The notes under the pieces: model-generated
Databases searched by the model: none
What the model was told of the DNA's origin: nothing
The model's input: only the letters and a program-made list of their open reading frames with translations
Shown here: one piece after another, positions 4,577-5,123 of the stretch
How positions within the stretch are numbered: the first letter of the stretch is position 1
Layout: the number at the start of each line of letters is the position of its first letter
Program-made: the position numbers and the translations under genes
Source: Hyphomicrobiales bacterium
GTDB lineage: Bacteria; Pseudomonadota; Alphaproteobacteria; Rhizobiales; Devosiaceae
DNA: 5,123 nucleotides
Assembly (NCBI GenBank): GCA_027082895.1
Contig: JALWTJ010000284.1
Span: 1 to 5,123 of the forward strand
Direction of reading: 5' to 3'

Positions 4577-5123
4577 GGGGGTCCGTTGCTCCCTTTTCGA
4601 CGTCAGGCCCAGCCCCCGGACGGTCCGTTCGCCGCCGGCGCAACAGCAGGGGGCCGAAGGTTTCGGACTGGCGAATTTCCATGTGCCCCTCGCGTACCAG
4701 TTCGAGGCTGGCGGAAAAGGTGGAAGCGAGCACGGTTGCCCGCTCCTCGGGTACCGCCAGATATTGGGCAAGGAACCGGTCAAGGGCCATCCATTCCGTG
4801 CTGTCTCCGATCAGGCGCGTCAGGATGTCACGCGCTTCCTTCATGGACCAGACGGTGCGTTTTTCCATGGAATAATCAATGGCGAACGTACGTTCGCGCA
4901 TGCCGGCATAGGCCTTGAGCAGATCGAACAAGGAGGCGCGAAAAGCCGTCTGTGACACGGTGTCGGTCGGTTCGGGATCCCCCCGGGCAAACACTTCGCG
5001 CCCCAGCCGGGGGCGGCTGACCAGATTCGCCGCCGCCGTACGCATGGCTTCGAGCCGCTTCAGGCGGAACTGGAGAATGGCGGCCAGCATTTCGCCGCTC
5101 GGCTCCTCGTCCCCGGCCACCGT
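4569..5123 (-). CDS. scpA: Segregation and condensation protein ScpA, C-terminal part (start off right edge)
   Basis: Kleisin subunit that bridges the SMC heads and binds ScpB. 184 codons are visible and the frame is open to the right edge, so the N-terminal domain that contacts the SMC neck is missing here. The visible part starts in the middle region: EEPSGEMLAAILQFRLKRLEAM, then RPRLGREVFARGDPE, typical of alphaproteobacterial ScpA, then the helical linker FDLLKAYAGMRERTFAI. The C-terminal winged helix that binds the SMC cap follows (WSMKEARDILTRLIGDSTEW ... TFSASLELVREGHMEIRQSETFGPLLLRRR), and then a short charged tail ending DPHE. A GTG near 5120 is only an internal codon, because the conserved domain continues upstream of it. 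The TAA stop overlaps the scpB start by 8 nt, so the two are translationally coupled and probably co-expressed in a fixed ratio. The identification is secure. Confidence 0.95.
   Translation of the reverse strand, partial: TVAGDEEPSGEMLAAILQFRLKRLEAMRTAAANLVSRPRLGREVFARGDPEPTDTVSQTAFRASLFDLLKAYAGMRERTFAIDYSMEKRTVWSMKEARDILTRLIGDSTEWMALDRFLAQYLAVPEERATVLASTFSASLELVREGHMEIRQSETFGPLLLRRRRTDRPGAGPDVEKGATDPHE

Noticed and set aside
4577..4783. Extension of scpB to an upstream ATG at 4783
   Set aside because: The extra 69 residues overlap scpA in another frame and do not resemble ScpB; the ATGAGTAA overlap start is typical of coupled genes.

Overview
The window looks like a chromosomal housekeeping segment of a GC-rich alphaproteobacterium. 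The evidence is the gene order scpA-scpB-(ABC ATPase)-tatA-tatB-tatC-serS, an arrangement known from many Alphaproteobacteria, together with the protein signatures and a palindromic intergenic repeat of a type I recall from alphaproteobacterial genomes. The genus cannot be fixed from this sequence; Rhodospirillales/Acetobacterales-like is only a guess. All genes lie on the minus strand, so transcription runs from the right edge to the left edge.

Reading with transcription: the C-terminal part of scpA (5123-4569, start off the window) overlaps scpB (4576-3842) by 8 nt. These two are the kleisin and winged-helix partners of the SMC chromosome condensation complex. After 39 nt comes an ABC transporter ATPase of the FbpC/PotA type (3802-2657) with no permease or binding protein beside it. 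A 78-nt gap containing two dyad symmetries and a possible promoter leads into tatA (2578-2384), tatB (2334-1678) and tatC (1681-821), the full twin-arginine translocase for folded proteins. tatB and tatC overlap by 4 nt. TatB has an unusual, about 100-residue, lysine/alanine/serine-rich tail encoded partly by in-frame 12-bp and 15-bp tandem repeats.

The 206-nt gap between tatC and serS (820-615) holds a 106-bp bipartite palindromic repeat (719-824), whose end supplies the tatC stop codon. A simple stretch (641-718) follows, in which I see no convincing promoter, and then a 7-bp GC hairpin 8 nt in front of the serS start. serS (614-1) is the N-terminal part of seryl-tRNA synthetase and runs off the left edge.

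Functionally this is a mixed conserved neighbourhood (chromosome segregation, protein export, tRNA charging), not a dedicated pathway. The less ordinary parts are the orphan ATPase, the TatB tail, the palindromic repeat fused to the tatC end, and the small RNA-structure candidates. I see no mobile element, CRISPR, RNA gene or new defence-like system.
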